Below, piece after piece: positions 19,438 to 27,496 of a stretch of 64,000 nt of DNA. The first letter of the stretch is position 1. The number at the start of each line of letters is the position of its first letter. A program made the translations under genes and the position numbers. The stretch covers positions 102,854 through 166,853 of the forward strand of contig NZ_ML660023.1 in assembly GCF_007004645.1 (NCBI RefSeq), written 5' to 3'. Source of the DNA: Aliiroseovarius halocynthiae. GTDB lineage: Bacteria > Pseudomonadota > Alphaproteobacteria > Rhodobacterales > Rhodobacteraceae. The notes under the pieces were generated by a model. It was not told the origin of the DNA. It was given only the letters and a program-made list of their open reading frames with translations, and did not search any database.

Positions 19438-20448
19438 TTGGGCGCTTGGACTTCATATCGCCTAAGGCTTAAGCGTAAGCGCCATCATGTCCGCGCGTTT
19501 CGAAAACGGCGCGAGCTGACCTGTGTTCAAAATCGGACCGCGCTGATCGACCCATCAGATATCCTGATCTTCTCGACATTGCGTAACGAGCTGGTTCGAT
19601 TGCCCTTTTTCTTGAAGTATTATCGTGATCTGGGCGTGAACCACTTTGTTATTGTGGATAACGGATCGGATGACGGCTCGCGCGAGTATCTCGAACAGCA
19701 AGAGGATGTATCGCTCTGGACTACGCAAGCCAGCTATAAACGTGCGAAATATGGCGTGGACTGGCTGAACTGGTTACAGCGCAAATACGGCCACGGGCAT
19801 TGGTGTCTGGCGGTCGATACGGACGAGCTGTTCATTTACCCGTTCTGTGATGCGCGCCCCTTGCGCGCACTGACCGACTGGCTGGATGCCAGCCAGATAC
19901 GCAGTTTTGGGGCGATGCTTCTGGACATGTATCCATCGGGTCAGATCGGGGAAGAGACCTATCAGTCTGGCCAAAACCCGCTAGAGATCGCACGTTGGTT
20001 CGACAGCGGAAACTATATGATCCGCAAAAATACACGGTTTCGAAACCTGTGGATTCAGGGTGGAGCAAGGGCGCGGGTGTTTTTTGATGACAGCCCCAAA
20101 AGTGCGCCTGCACTAAACAAGATCCCGCTGGTCAAATGGCATCGCTCTTACGCCTATATCAGCTCGACCCACATGCTTTTGCCGCGTGGTCTGAACCTTG
20201 TGTATGACGAAAGCGGAGGCGAAAAGGCCTCGGGTTGTTTGTTGCACACCAAGTTTCTGGACACGTTTCAGGAAAAATCCCGTGAAGAACTCGAGCGCCG
20301 TCAGCACTATGCCAATAGCCACGAATACCGTGCCTATAGCGCGCGTTTGGCGGATGACCCGGTACTTTGGAGCAAGTGGAGTGAAGAATATAACGGTTGG
20401 CGCCAGATCGAGCACCTAGGCCTCATGTCCAAGGGAAATTGGGCATGA
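19438..20448 (+). CDS. Family-2-like glycosyltransferase, second paralogue
   Basis: 336 residues from a TTG at 19438, chosen because AGGAGG lies four bases upstream and because the resulting N-terminus (GAWTSYRLRLKRKR) lines up with the paralogue. A longer frame from 19411 would put the ribosome site inside the gene. The fold has STLRNELVRLPFFLKYYRDLGVNHFV, the metal site DTDELFIYP and RYGHG-like KYGHGHWCL. The 154-base gap after the first copy may hold a separate promoter. The last four bases overlap the next gene as ATGA. Confidence 0.8.
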   Translation: MGAWTSYRLRLKRKRHHVRAFRKRRELTCVQNRTALIDPSDILIFSTLRNELVRLPFFLKYYRDLGVNHFVIVDNGSDDGSREYLEQQEDVSLWTTQASYKRAKYGVDWLNWLQRKYGHGHWCLAVDTDELFIYPFCDARPLRALTDWLDASQIRSFGAMLLDMYPSGQIGEETYQSGQNPLEIARWFDSGNYMIRKNTRFRNLWIQGGARARVFFDDSPKSAPALNKIPLVKWHRSYAYISSTHMLLPRGLNLVYDESGGEKASGCLLHTKFLDTFQEKSREELERRQHYANSHEYRAYSARLADDPVLWSKWSEEYNGWRQIEHLGLMSKGNWA

Positions 20449-22130
20449 GTCTAGGTGTTGTCATGATTGTCCACGAGGCGCTGCACCGTGCGACGCAGCT
20501 GGCGCGGCATTGGGCGGACCACGGCTGCCCCGTGGTGCTTCATGTCGATCAGAATGTCGATCAGGACAGCTACTCCCGGTTTGTAGACAGCGTTTCCGAT
20601 TACAAAAACATTCTGTTTTGCGACCGCAGGCACTGCGAATGGGGGACGTGGTCACTGGTCGAGGCTAGTCAAGCCGCCTCGGAAATGATGCTCGACTGCT
20701 TTCCAGAAGTACAGCACGTGCTTCTCGCCTCGGGCAGCTGTTTGCCATTGCGCCCGATTGCAGAAATGACTGCCTATCTCAGTGATCGACCCACGACGGA
20801 TTTTATCGAAAGCGTTACCACCGAAGATGTGCCTTGGGCGATCGGTGGGCTGAATGAGGAACGGTTCACCTTGCGGTTCCCATTTTCGTGGAGACGTCAC
20901 CGCCGGCTGTTTGACTGGGCAGTAGGTTTACAGCGACGTCTTGGCTATCGCAGGCGTATTCCATTGGGCGTGACGCCCCATCTGGGCAGTCAGTGGTGGT
21001 GCCTGACACGGCACACACTGTCGGCTATTCTGACCGATCCACGGCGCGTGGTGAATGACGCCTATTTCAGTAAGGTTTGGATCCCTGACGAAAGCTATTA
21101 TCAGACCCTATCCCGTCAGCATTCGCAAAAAATCGAAAGTCGCTCGCTGACCCTGTCAAAGTTTGATTTTCAGGGCAAGCCACATGTGTTCTATGATGAT
21201 CACATGCAGCTTTTGCGCCGATCCGACTGCTTTGTGGCCCGCAAGATTTGGCCGCAAGCTGATCGGCTCTTTAATAGCTTTCTATCCGCAAGCCCCAGCC
21301 TTAGCGCGGAGGCTGAGCCAAACCCGGGCAAGATTGATCGCATCTTCTCGAAGGCCACTCTTCGCCGCACTAAAGGGCGTTCTGGGTTGCTGATGCAAAG
21401 CCGCTTTCCACATCAACGATGGGGCAGCCGCGTTACGGCTGAACCCTATGTGGTTCTTGAGGGCTATACCGAGTTGTTTCGGAATTTTGAGCCTTGGCTG
21501 GCCGATTTCAGTAGGACGCGGGTACATGGGCATCTGTTTGCCACTGATCGCGCCCATTTCGAAGGCGGCGAGACCGAGTATTTTGGTGCGCTGCCTTCGT
21601 CAGCGGCGCTGCGCGATTATGACACCAGTGCGTTCTTGACCAATTTGATTTGGAACACGCAGGGCGAACGTCAGTGTTTTCAGTTTGGCCCGGCTGACAC
21701 GCAGGACATCACCTGGAACATTGCCCGGGATGACAATGCGCGGATCCATGTGATTACCGGTGCCTGGGCAGTGCCTTTGTTTCTGTCTAAGGGCGCGTTC
21801 GCAGAAATTCGTCGCGAAGCCGCACGCCTTCAAAAGATCGAATGCGAACACTTGCGTGTGCTGCGATCCGATCATGCCCGCGCACGTATCAGGATCCAAA
21901 CCTTGTCCGAGTTCGTTCTGAACCCTTTGCAGCCTCTGCAAGAAGTTGTGGACCAGCTTGCCCCTCGTGATCGCCCCCAGCTGACCAGCCCACCCGAGAT
22001 GGTACATCTTGGTGGGTTCGGAGATTTCTTGCAAAACCTGAAAAATCAGGGGATGCATCCACATCTCGTTGGTGATTTCCCAACCGATTTCTCGCCTCAG
22101 CGCGCGACGCCCTATTTGGTACCAAAGTGA
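20445..22130 (+). CDS. Core-2/I-branching-like glycosyltransferase with a long C-terminal extension
   Basis: 561 residues from the ATG at 20445, which overlaps the previous stop as ATGA; earlier in-frame ATGs lie inside the preceding gene. The N-terminal 270 residues resemble Core-2/I-branching N-acetylglucosaminyltransferases: VVMIVHEALHRATQLARHW, VLLASGSCLPLRP, and GSQWWCLTR followed by PDESYYQTL. These enzymes add branching sugars. The other 290 residues contain a separate domain (VVLEGYTELFRNFEPWL, HLFATDRAHFEGGETEYFG) of the kind found attached to these enzymes in Rhodobacteraceae and of unknown role. No membrane helix is visible. Confidence 0.78.
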   Translation: MSLGVVMIVHEALHRATQLARHWADHGCPVVLHVDQNVDQDSYSRFVDSVSDYKNILFCDRRHCEWGTWSLVEASQAASEMMLDCFPEVQHVLLASGSCLPLRPIAEMTAYLSDRPTTDFIESVTTEDVPWAIGGLNEERFTLRFPFSWRRHRRLFDWAVGLQRRLGYRRRIPLGVTPHLGSQWWCLTRHTLSAILTDPRRVVNDAYFSKVWIPDESYYQTLSRQHSQKIESRSLTLSKFDFQGKPHVFYDDHMQLLRRSDCFVARKIWPQADRLFNSFLSASPSLSAEAEPNPGKIDRIFSKATLRRTKGRSGLLMQSRFPHQRWGSRVTAEPYVVLEGYTELFRNFEPWLADFSRTRVHGHLFATDRAHFEGGETEYFGALPSSAALRDYDTSAFLTNLIWNTQGERQCFQFGPADTQDITWNIARDDNARIHVITGAWAVPLFLSKGAFAEIRREAARLQKIECEHLRVLRSDHARARIRIQTLSEFVLNPLQPLQEVVDQLAPRDRPQLTSPPEMVHLGGFGDFLQNLKNQGMHPHLVGDFPTDFSPQRATPYLVPK

Positions 22131-22131
22131 C

Positions 22132-23547
22132 ATGAACAACCGATTTGACAGCTTTATCATCTTTGCCGAGATGCGCACGGGATCCAACTTTCTGGAAAGC
22201 AATCTGGATCAGTTTGATGGCCTTAAATGCTATGGCGAAGCGTTCAATCCGTATTTCATGGTCAAACCCGAGCTGAAAGATCTGTTCGGCGTGACGGTTC
22301 AGCAGCGCGACGAAGATCCAGTGCAGCTGCTTGAACGTATGAAGGAAAACACGGATGGAACTCCCGGGTTTCGCTTCTTTCACGACCACGATATGCGCAT
22401 CTATGAGCATGTGATTGATGATCCACGCTGTGCCAAAGTGGTTCTGACCCGCAATCAGGTCGAAAGCTATGTCAGCCGCCGTATCGCTTGGGCCACGCAG
22501 CAATGGGCGCTGACAAGCGACAAAGACGCCAAAAAATTTCGCGTCCGCTTTGACCCGCATGAATTCACCGAGTTCTTCTATGCCTACAAAGCGTTTCAGT
22601 TGAAGATCAAAAACCGGCTTCAGAGAACCGGCCAGACGGCATTCTATATCGATTATGAAGACACGCAGGACATCGCGTGTGTGAATGGGTTGGGCAAGTT
22701 TTTGGGTGCTGAGCACGAGATTACTAGTTTCTCAGGCAAGTTTAAAAAGCAGAATCCAGAGACCATCGCCGACAAGGTGCGTAATATGGACGAGTTGGTC
22801 GAAACCGTTCAAACCATTGATCTTTTCGATCTTGGCAAGGTGCCGAATTTCGAACCGGCGCGCCCGCCTGCGGTGCCGACCTATGTGACGGCTGAAAATG
22901 CTCCCTTAATTTTTCTACCTATTAAAGGTGGGCCGACTGAGCGCGTTCAGGGTTGGTTGCAAGGCTTCGGAGAGCTGACCTCGGATTTTACACAAAAGAC
23001 GTTGCGACAGTGGAAGAACCGCAATAAAGGGCATCGGACCTTTACCGTGGTGCGTCACCCGGTTGCGCGCCTGCATTCCGTGTTCTGCACGCACTTCTTG
23101 CAAGGTGGGCCAGAAACATATTGGAACATCGCAGCAGCGTTGCGCGATCACTATGACATCTCGCTTCCCAAACGCCTGCCGGATGCCGATTGGGATGTGG
23201 GTGCGCATCGCAAGGCGTTTCTGGGCTTTGCAGATTTCATTCGCCGCAATCTGGCGGGTCAAACCAGCATTCGCGTCGATGCCGCTTGGGCTACCCAATC
23301 CGCTGTGATGAAAGGGTTTGGAGAGTTCCAACTTCCCGACCGTATTTTGCGTGAGGAACAAATAGAGGATGGGCTTCTGTCATTGGCACACGAGGTTAGT
23401 ATGTCCTCACCCGGATTGCCCGCGCAGGAAGAGGATGCACCATTCACACTGAGCCAAATTTATGACGCAGATGTCGAAGCGGCAGTAAAAGCGGCCTATC
23501 AGCGGGACTATATGATGCTTGGGTTCTGGCCTTGGGGAAAATCCTAA
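22132..23547 (+). CDS. Two-module sulfotransferase (Stf0-like plus Sulfotransfer_2-like)
   Basis: 471 residues from the ATG at 22132, one base after the preceding stop. The N-terminal module has IIFAEMRTGSNFLESNL (residues 9-25), the 5'-phosphosulfate loop of Stf0/NodH-type sulfotransferases, and VVLTRNQVESYVSRRIAW as the 3'-phosphate site. The second module (from about residue 258) starts IFLPIKGGPTERVQGW, a degenerate form of the PKTGGTS loop, and then has a good 3'-phosphate motif TFTVVRHPVARLHSVF. The first module is probably catalytic and the second may be inactive or have another acceptor. The acceptor is likely the glycan made by the neighbouring transferases (inference). Confidence 0.8.
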   Translation: MNNRFDSFIIFAEMRTGSNFLESNLDQFDGLKCYGEAFNPYFMVKPELKDLFGVTVQQRDEDPVQLLERMKENTDGTPGFRFFHDHDMRIYEHVIDDPRCAKVVLTRNQVESYVSRRIAWATQQWALTSDKDAKKFRVRFDPHEFTEFFYAYKAFQLKIKNRLQRTGQTAFYIDYEDTQDIACVNGLGKFLGAEHEITSFSGKFKKQNPETIADKVRNMDELVETVQTIDLFDLGKVPNFEPARPPAVPTYVTAENAPLIFLPIKGGPTERVQGWLQGFGELTSDFTQKTLRQWKNRNKGHRTFTVVRHPVARLHSVFCTHFLQGGPETYWNIAAALRDHYDISLPKRLPDADWDVGAHRKAFLGFADFIRRNLAGQTSIRVDAAWATQSAVMKGFGEFQLPDRILREEQIEDGLLSLAHEVSMSSPGLPAQEEDAPFTLSQIYDADVEAAVKAAYQRDYMMLGFWPWGKS

Positions 23548-23557
23548 GGCGTTACTC

Positions 23558-24022
23558 TTACGCGGCTTTATTCGACAGGCTATCCGTCAAAAGCGCATGC
23601 AGCGCAGCGGTGTCCGTGTTGGCCCGAAGCTTCGCACAGATCGACGCATCGCGCATCGAGCGAGATACCAGAGCCAGAGCTTTCAAGTGATCCACGCCCG
23701 AACCTTCGGGCGCGAATAACGCAAAGATCAGGTCAACCGGCTGGCGATCGACGGCGTCAAAATCAAAGGGGTTCTCTACGCGGACAAAGCATCCGGTGAC
23801 CTCGGTTACGCCGGTCAGGCGCGCATGTGGCAAAGCCACACCACGTCCGACACCGGTCGGGCCAAGTGTTTCACGCTCGGACAGGGCGGCGAAAGCATCT
23901 TCCGAGTTGATGCCGTAGCAATCAAAGGCGATGTCGCCCAAGTCCTGAAATAGGCGCTTCTTGGACGACACCGTCGAAATGACTTTAACAGCGGATGGCG
24001 ACAAAATGTTCGCTAGTTCCAT
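23558..24022 (-). CDS. ptsN: Nitrogen-type PTS EIIA protein PtsN
   Basis: 154 residues. The phosphoryl-accepting His66 lies in GVALPHARL. EIIA-Ntr relays PTS phosphate and regulates potassium transport and stress responses. It is encoded 35 bases after hpf, the usual pairing, with a small CCCGC-CATG-GCGGG hairpin between them (24040-24053). In this lineage ptsN is commonly a single-domain protein, as here. Confidence 0.94.
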   Translation of the reverse strand: MELANILSPSAVKVISTVSSKKRLFQDLGDIAFDCYGINSEDAFAALSERETLGPTGVGRGVALPHARLTGVTEVTGCFVRVENPFDFDAVDRQPVDLIFALFAPEGSGVDHLKALALVSRSMRDASICAKLRANTDTAALHALLTDSLSNKAA

Positions 24023-24057
24023 TTTTGACCAGTTTTCCGCCCGCCATGGCGGGGGCC

Positions 24058-24636
24058 CTACGCTTCGTTGTTTACGGGATCAATCCAGCCGACATTTCCA
24101 TCTTCACGACGGTAGACGACATTCATGCCCTGAGTTTTCTCATTCTTGAAAACAAGAACGGGTGCGTGGGCCAGCTCCATCTGCATGACGGCTTCGCCAA
24201 CGGAAAGCGACGGGATGCGCGTTTCCATTTCGGCGATGATCATGGGTTGGAGCGTTGCGTCCGCTGCCTCGTCCTGGCCTTCTTCGTTGGCGAGGATATA
24301 AGAGGATCCGCCGAAAACTTCAACCGGATCTACACGGTCGCGGTGATGGTCCTTCAACCGACGCTTGTAACGGCGTAGTTGCTTCTCCATTTTTTCCGCA
24401 CATTGGTCGAATGCCGCATAGATTTCTGTAGCATTTCCCTTGGCCTGAGCGGTCAGTCCAGTGGACAGGTGTACAATGGTTTCGCAGACATATTCATGCG
24501 CACTTTTCGAGAAAATGATCTGCGCATTGGTGGGGCGCTCTGCATACTTTTGGACAATGCCGCCAAGTTCCTCTTTCACATGAACCTGAAGGGCTTCGCC
24601 AATGTCGATCTGCTTGCCACTGATTTGATATTGCAT
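24058..24636 (-). CDS. hpf: Ribosome hibernation-promoting factor, long form
   Basis: 192 residues from the ATG at 24636, preceded by AAAGGAGAT; a longer frame to 24750 lacks a ribosome site. The first 100 residues are the HPF/YfiA fold that binds the 30S decoding centre (MQYQISGKQIDIGEALQ). After a linker, the C-terminal segment VGEAVMQMELAHAPVLVF to NVGWIDPVN is the dimerisation domain of long-form HPF, which pairs ribosomes into 100S particles. It is followed by ptsN; the classical partner rpoN is not here. Confidence 0.95.
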   Translation of the reverse strand: MQYQISGKQIDIGEALQVHVKEELGGIVQKYAERPTNAQIIFSKSAHEYVCETIVHLSTGLTAQAKGNATEIYAAFDQCAEKMEKQLRRYKRRLKDHHRDRVDPVEVFGGSSYILANEEGQDEAADATLQPMIIAEMETRIPSLSVGEAVMQMELAHAPVLVFKNEKTQGMNVVYRREDGNVGWIDPVNNEA

Positions 24637-24880
24637 CCTATCTCCTTTGGTCGTTGTAGGAATTGAAACCCTACGCCACGGGGGCGCAAGACGAGAAAAT
24701 CGTTTGAAAAGATGGGGGTGTTTTATTCTTGTAAGAAGCCGTCCGCCCAATCAGGTCAGGGGCGATCAACTGTGACGGCCCGGATCGGGCGCGGCACGAA
24801 CGAAAGGTTGCGTGTTCATGCATCACCCTCATTTGGCGACGAGTCGGAGGTGATTGTCAAGCGAGGGGGTGACGTTTTCG

Positions 24881-25639
24881 TCAGTTGATCGAGAAATTTT
24901 GACCCAGATAGACGCGGCGCACATTCTCGTCTTTCACGACTTCATCGGTGGTGCCGCTCATCAGAACGTGACCATCATGCAGGATATATGCGCGGTCCAC
25001 GATTTCCAGCGTTTCGCGTACATTGTGGTCTGTGATCAATACGCCGATTCCACGGTTTTTCAGGTCATGCACCAGCGTGCGAATTTCGCCGACAGCAATC
25101 GGATCGACGCCCGCGAAGGGTTCATCCAGCAGCAAATACTTGGGATTCGATGCCAACAAGCGCGCAATTTCACAGCGGCGACGCTCACCGCCAGACAGGG
25201 CCAAAGCCGGCGTGCGGCGCAGGTGGCTGATCGAGAACTCGTTCAGCAGTTCCTCAAGCCGCTCGCGACGCTTGTGGCGGTCCTTGGTCGAGATTTCGAG
25301 GATCGACAGAATGTTGTCTTCGACGCTCATACCGCGGAAGATTGACATTTCCTGCGGCAAATAGCCGATGCCGTAACGCGCGCGGCGATACATCGGCAGA
25401 AGCGTCACGTCGCGGCCATCAATGATGACCTGCCCAGCTTCTGGCGTCACCAGCCCGGCGATCGAGTAGAATGTCGTAGATTTCCCGCACCCGTTAGGCC
25501 CCAAAAGGGCGACAACCTCGCCCCGATGCAGGTCAAGGTTCACTTCGCGGATCACGGGTTTCTTGCGATAACTTTTACGCAATCCGATAATGCGCAGCCC
25601 GGCGTCGCCTTCTTCCACTGTTAGCTTCGGCGCGGCCAT
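24881..25639 (-). CDS. lptB: LPS export ABC transporter ATPase LptB
   Basis: 252 residues with Walker A LGPNGCGKST, signature ALSGGERRRCE, Walker B YLLLDEPFAGVDP and the switch His in ITDHNVRET. LptB powers extraction of LPS from the inner membrane through LptFG (not in this window). The ATG overlaps the lptA stop by one base (TAATG). A 244-base region separates it from hpf. It contains a small GCCCG-GAT-CGGGC hairpin but no rpoN. Confidence 0.96.
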   Translation of the reverse strand: MAAPKLTVEEGDAGLRIIGLRKSYRKKPVIREVNLDLHRGEVVALLGPNGCGKSTTFYSIAGLVTPEAGQVIIDGRDVTLLPMYRRARYGIGYLPQEMSIFRGMSVEDNILSILEISTKDRHKRRERLEELLNEFSISHLRRTPALALSGGERRRCEIARLLASNPKYLLLDEPFAGVDPIAVGEIRTLVHDLKNRGIGVLITDHNVRETLEIVDRAYILHDGHVLMSGTTDEVVKDENVRRVYLGQNFSIN

Positions 25640-26136
25640 TAGTTCGCCCCGGTTTGGATGATTGACTTAACACGCCCATCCATTTGGCCAGTGCCTGTGC
25701 GCAGGTTTACGGTCATCTTGTCCGACGACAGAGCATTCGGGCCCTGGGTCAAGATAACATCGCCGGTCATGATGACCGTACCGGTTTCAATGGTATAGAC
25801 CGCCTCGCGCGCTTCAGCGGCCTCGCTACCGTTCACAAGAGTAACACCGTCCGAGGCATGCAGCCGCGAAATCTCGCCCTTAGTATCGGCGCCGGTCGCA
25901 TACTCCACTTGGACTTTGCCGGCACTCAGACGCATGTCGCCCTGACCAATCAGGACATTACCGATGAAGGTGGCTTGACCGCTGGCTTGATCTACGGACA
26001 GCTGATCGGCCGAGATCTCGATCGGAAGGCTGCTGTCATGTTTCAGACCGCCAAAGGCGATGTCGGCCTGCGCAAAAGCGGCGACCGGCAAACAGATCGC
26101 CATCAATATAGAATAAAGAAAACTGCGTTTGATCAC
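25639..26136 (-). CDS. lptA: LPS transport periplasmic protein LptA
   Basis: 165 residues starting with GTG at 26136, overlapping the lptC stop as GTGA. Residues 1-22 are a signal peptide (LMAICLPVAAFAQA). The rest is the OstA-type beta-jellyroll with IEISADQLSVDQASGQATFIGNV and DVILTQGPNALSSDKMTVNL. LptA forms the periplasmic bridge that carries LPS from LptC to LptDE. Confidence 0.93.
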   Translation of the reverse strand: MIKRSFLYSILMAICLPVAAFAQADIAFGGLKHDSSLPIEISADQLSVDQASGQATFIGNVLIGQGDMRLSAGKVQVEYATGADTKGEISRLHASDGVTLVNGSEAAEAREAVYTIETGTVIMTGDVILTQGPNALSSDKMTVNLRTGTGQMDGRVKSIIQTGAN

Positions 26137-26756
26137 TGGGGTATCCCCTTATCTTTCGGATCGTATATCAGCTTCACCCCGTCCTTGAAAACAAGAACAT
26201 ACCCACCTTCCGCACCTTCTGCGCGGGAAATCACCACATCGCCAGCGGACAGGTCTCCCATAGGGCCCGTGGCTTCGACGGGCCCGTTGCTTGCAACATA
26301 AGTGCTGTCCAGCGTTGCGGTCAGCGTCTCGCTCGAAATCCGATAGTCGGTTGATGTATGGAGCGTGACGCCATCGGATAGGTTAACCCGGTTGTCTGTG
26401 CCATCGATCTCAGCTGCGGACGCAATGATATTGACGTGCGCGCCGTCAGGAGTGCTGATGTTGGCCTCAAGGTCTAGGGCTTTAAAGTGGTTTGAATTAC
26501 CAGAATCTGGTGCGGCACTGGCGGCTTGAAATTGGATCGCAGCACCGTCCTTGGTCACGCTGGAAAACTTGGGGTGGGTAATTTTCTGTTCACCCGTCAA
26601 CTCTTCCAGATTGATTCGCGCATAGGTCAGGGACGTTGTCGGATCAATGGATTTTGACACCAGAAACATCAGCGACAATAGCACAAGCGCGGTGGCTGGC
26701 AGAATGATTTTCAGCCAGTTCACAAGACGCGTATAGGTGATGCCGGTGCCGGACAT
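26133..26756 (-). CDS. lptC: LPS export protein LptC
   Basis: 207 residues. An N-terminal membrane helix (residues 13-33, LKIILPATALVLLSLMFLV) anchors a periplasmic jellyroll (INLEELTGEQKI to VLVFKDGVKLIYDPK). LptC passes LPS from the LptBFG exporter to LptA. It is the first gene of the lptC-lptA-lptB operon with four-base and one-base overlaps. Identification rests on size, anchor and operon position as much as on sequence, because the family is divergent. Confidence 0.88.
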   Translation of the reverse strand: MSGTGITYTRLVNWLKIILPATALVLLSLMFLVSKSIDPTTSLTYARINLEELTGEQKITHPKFSSVTKDGAAIQFQAASAAPDSGNSNHFKALDLEANISTPDGAHVNIIASAAEIDGTDNRVNLSDGVTLHTSTDYRISSETLTATLDSTYVASNGPVEATGPMGDLSAGDVVISRAEGAEGGYVLVFKDGVKLIYDPKDKGIPQ

Positions 26757-26820
26757 TTGAAACCTTCTATAGGGTCTGTTTGGTATTTAGCGCAGAAACA
26801 CCGGATTCCAAGACGCACCC

Positions 26821-27432
26821 TTAATGTGCAAAGATGTCCTGTTCGGGCCAACCCGCCAGATCCAACTGCGCACGCATGGGCAGGAAATCGAAACAGGCTT
26901 GCGCCATTTCGGTACGGCCTTCGCGGGCAAGACGCATATTCAGTTCTTCGCGCAGGCGATGCAGGTGCAACACGTCCGATGCCGCATAGTCCAGTTGCGC
27001 CTCGGTCAGTTCTTCTGCACCCCAGTCGCTCATCTGTTGTTGCTTCGAGATATCGACCTTCAGCAGCTGATCAAGCAGGTTCCGCAACCCGTGACGATCC
27101 GTATAGGTCCGTACCAGCTTCGATGCGATCTTGGTGCAATAGACAGGCGCGGTGACGACGCCAAACGCGTTAAGCATAGCGGCGATGTCAAACCGGCCAA
27201 AATGGAAGATCTTCAGCACATCGGGGTCGGTCAGCATCTTCTCAAGATTGGGCGCGCTGGTCTGGCCCTTCTCGACCTGCACCAGATGCGCATTCCCGTC
27301 TCCACCTGACATCTGAACCACGCACAGGCGGTCGCGATGCGGGTTCAGACCCATGGTTTCACAGTCGATGGCTACGACTGGACCAAGGTCCAGCCCGTCA
27401 GGAAGATCGCGCTTGTAAAGATGGTTGGCCAT
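26821..27432 (-). CDS. rnd: Ribonuclease D-type 3'-5' exonuclease, catalytic domain only
   Basis: 203 residues. The DEDDy exonuclease motifs are visible: AIDCETMGL (Exo I), HFGRFDIAAM (Exo II) and LDYAASDVLHL (Exo III with Tyr). The HRDC domains of E. coli RNase D are missing; a short form of about 200 residues is normal in alphaproteobacteria. It matures or degrades RNA 3' ends. It lies between lptC and soeC on the same strand, after a terminator hairpin at 27452-27477. Confidence 0.9.
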   Translation of the reverse strand: MANHLYKRDLPDGLDLGPVVAIDCETMGLNPHRDRLCVVQMSGGDGNAHLVQVEKGQTSAPNLEKMLTDPDVLKIFHFGRFDIAAMLNAFGVVTAPVYCTKIASKLVRTYTDRHGLRNLLDQLLKVDISKQQQMSDWGAEELTEAQLDYAASDVLHLHRLREELNMRLAREGRTEMAQACFDFLPMRAQLDLAGWPEQDIFAH

Positions 27433-27451
27433 GTCGCCCCCGTAAACAGTT

Positions 27452-27477
27452 TCCCCTCTGAATAGGGCCAGAGGGGA
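27452..27477 (-). terminator. Hairpin terminator after soeC
   Basis: TCCCCTCTG and CAGAGGGGA form a perfect nine-pair stem around an eight-base loop, 19 bases past the soeC stop. The minus-strand tail is AAACTGTTTA, so the U-tract is weak. Confidence 0.7.
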
Positions 27478-27496
27478 TCAGGTTCAACGAAAAGAC

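Noticed and set aside
22132..23547. Frameshift or fusion error joining two sulfotransferase genes
   Set aside because: The frame is open throughout, with uniform codon use and no internal start with a good ribosome site before the second module.
24040..24053. CCCGC-CATG-GCGGG hairpin between hpf and ptsN as a terminator
   Set aside because: The stem has only five pairs and no U-tract, and hpf and ptsN are normally cotranscribed.
24637..24880. Possible small leader peptide (17 codons, starting MNTQPF) in the lptB-hpf spacer
   Set aside because: There is no convincing ribosome site or attenuator structure linked to it.
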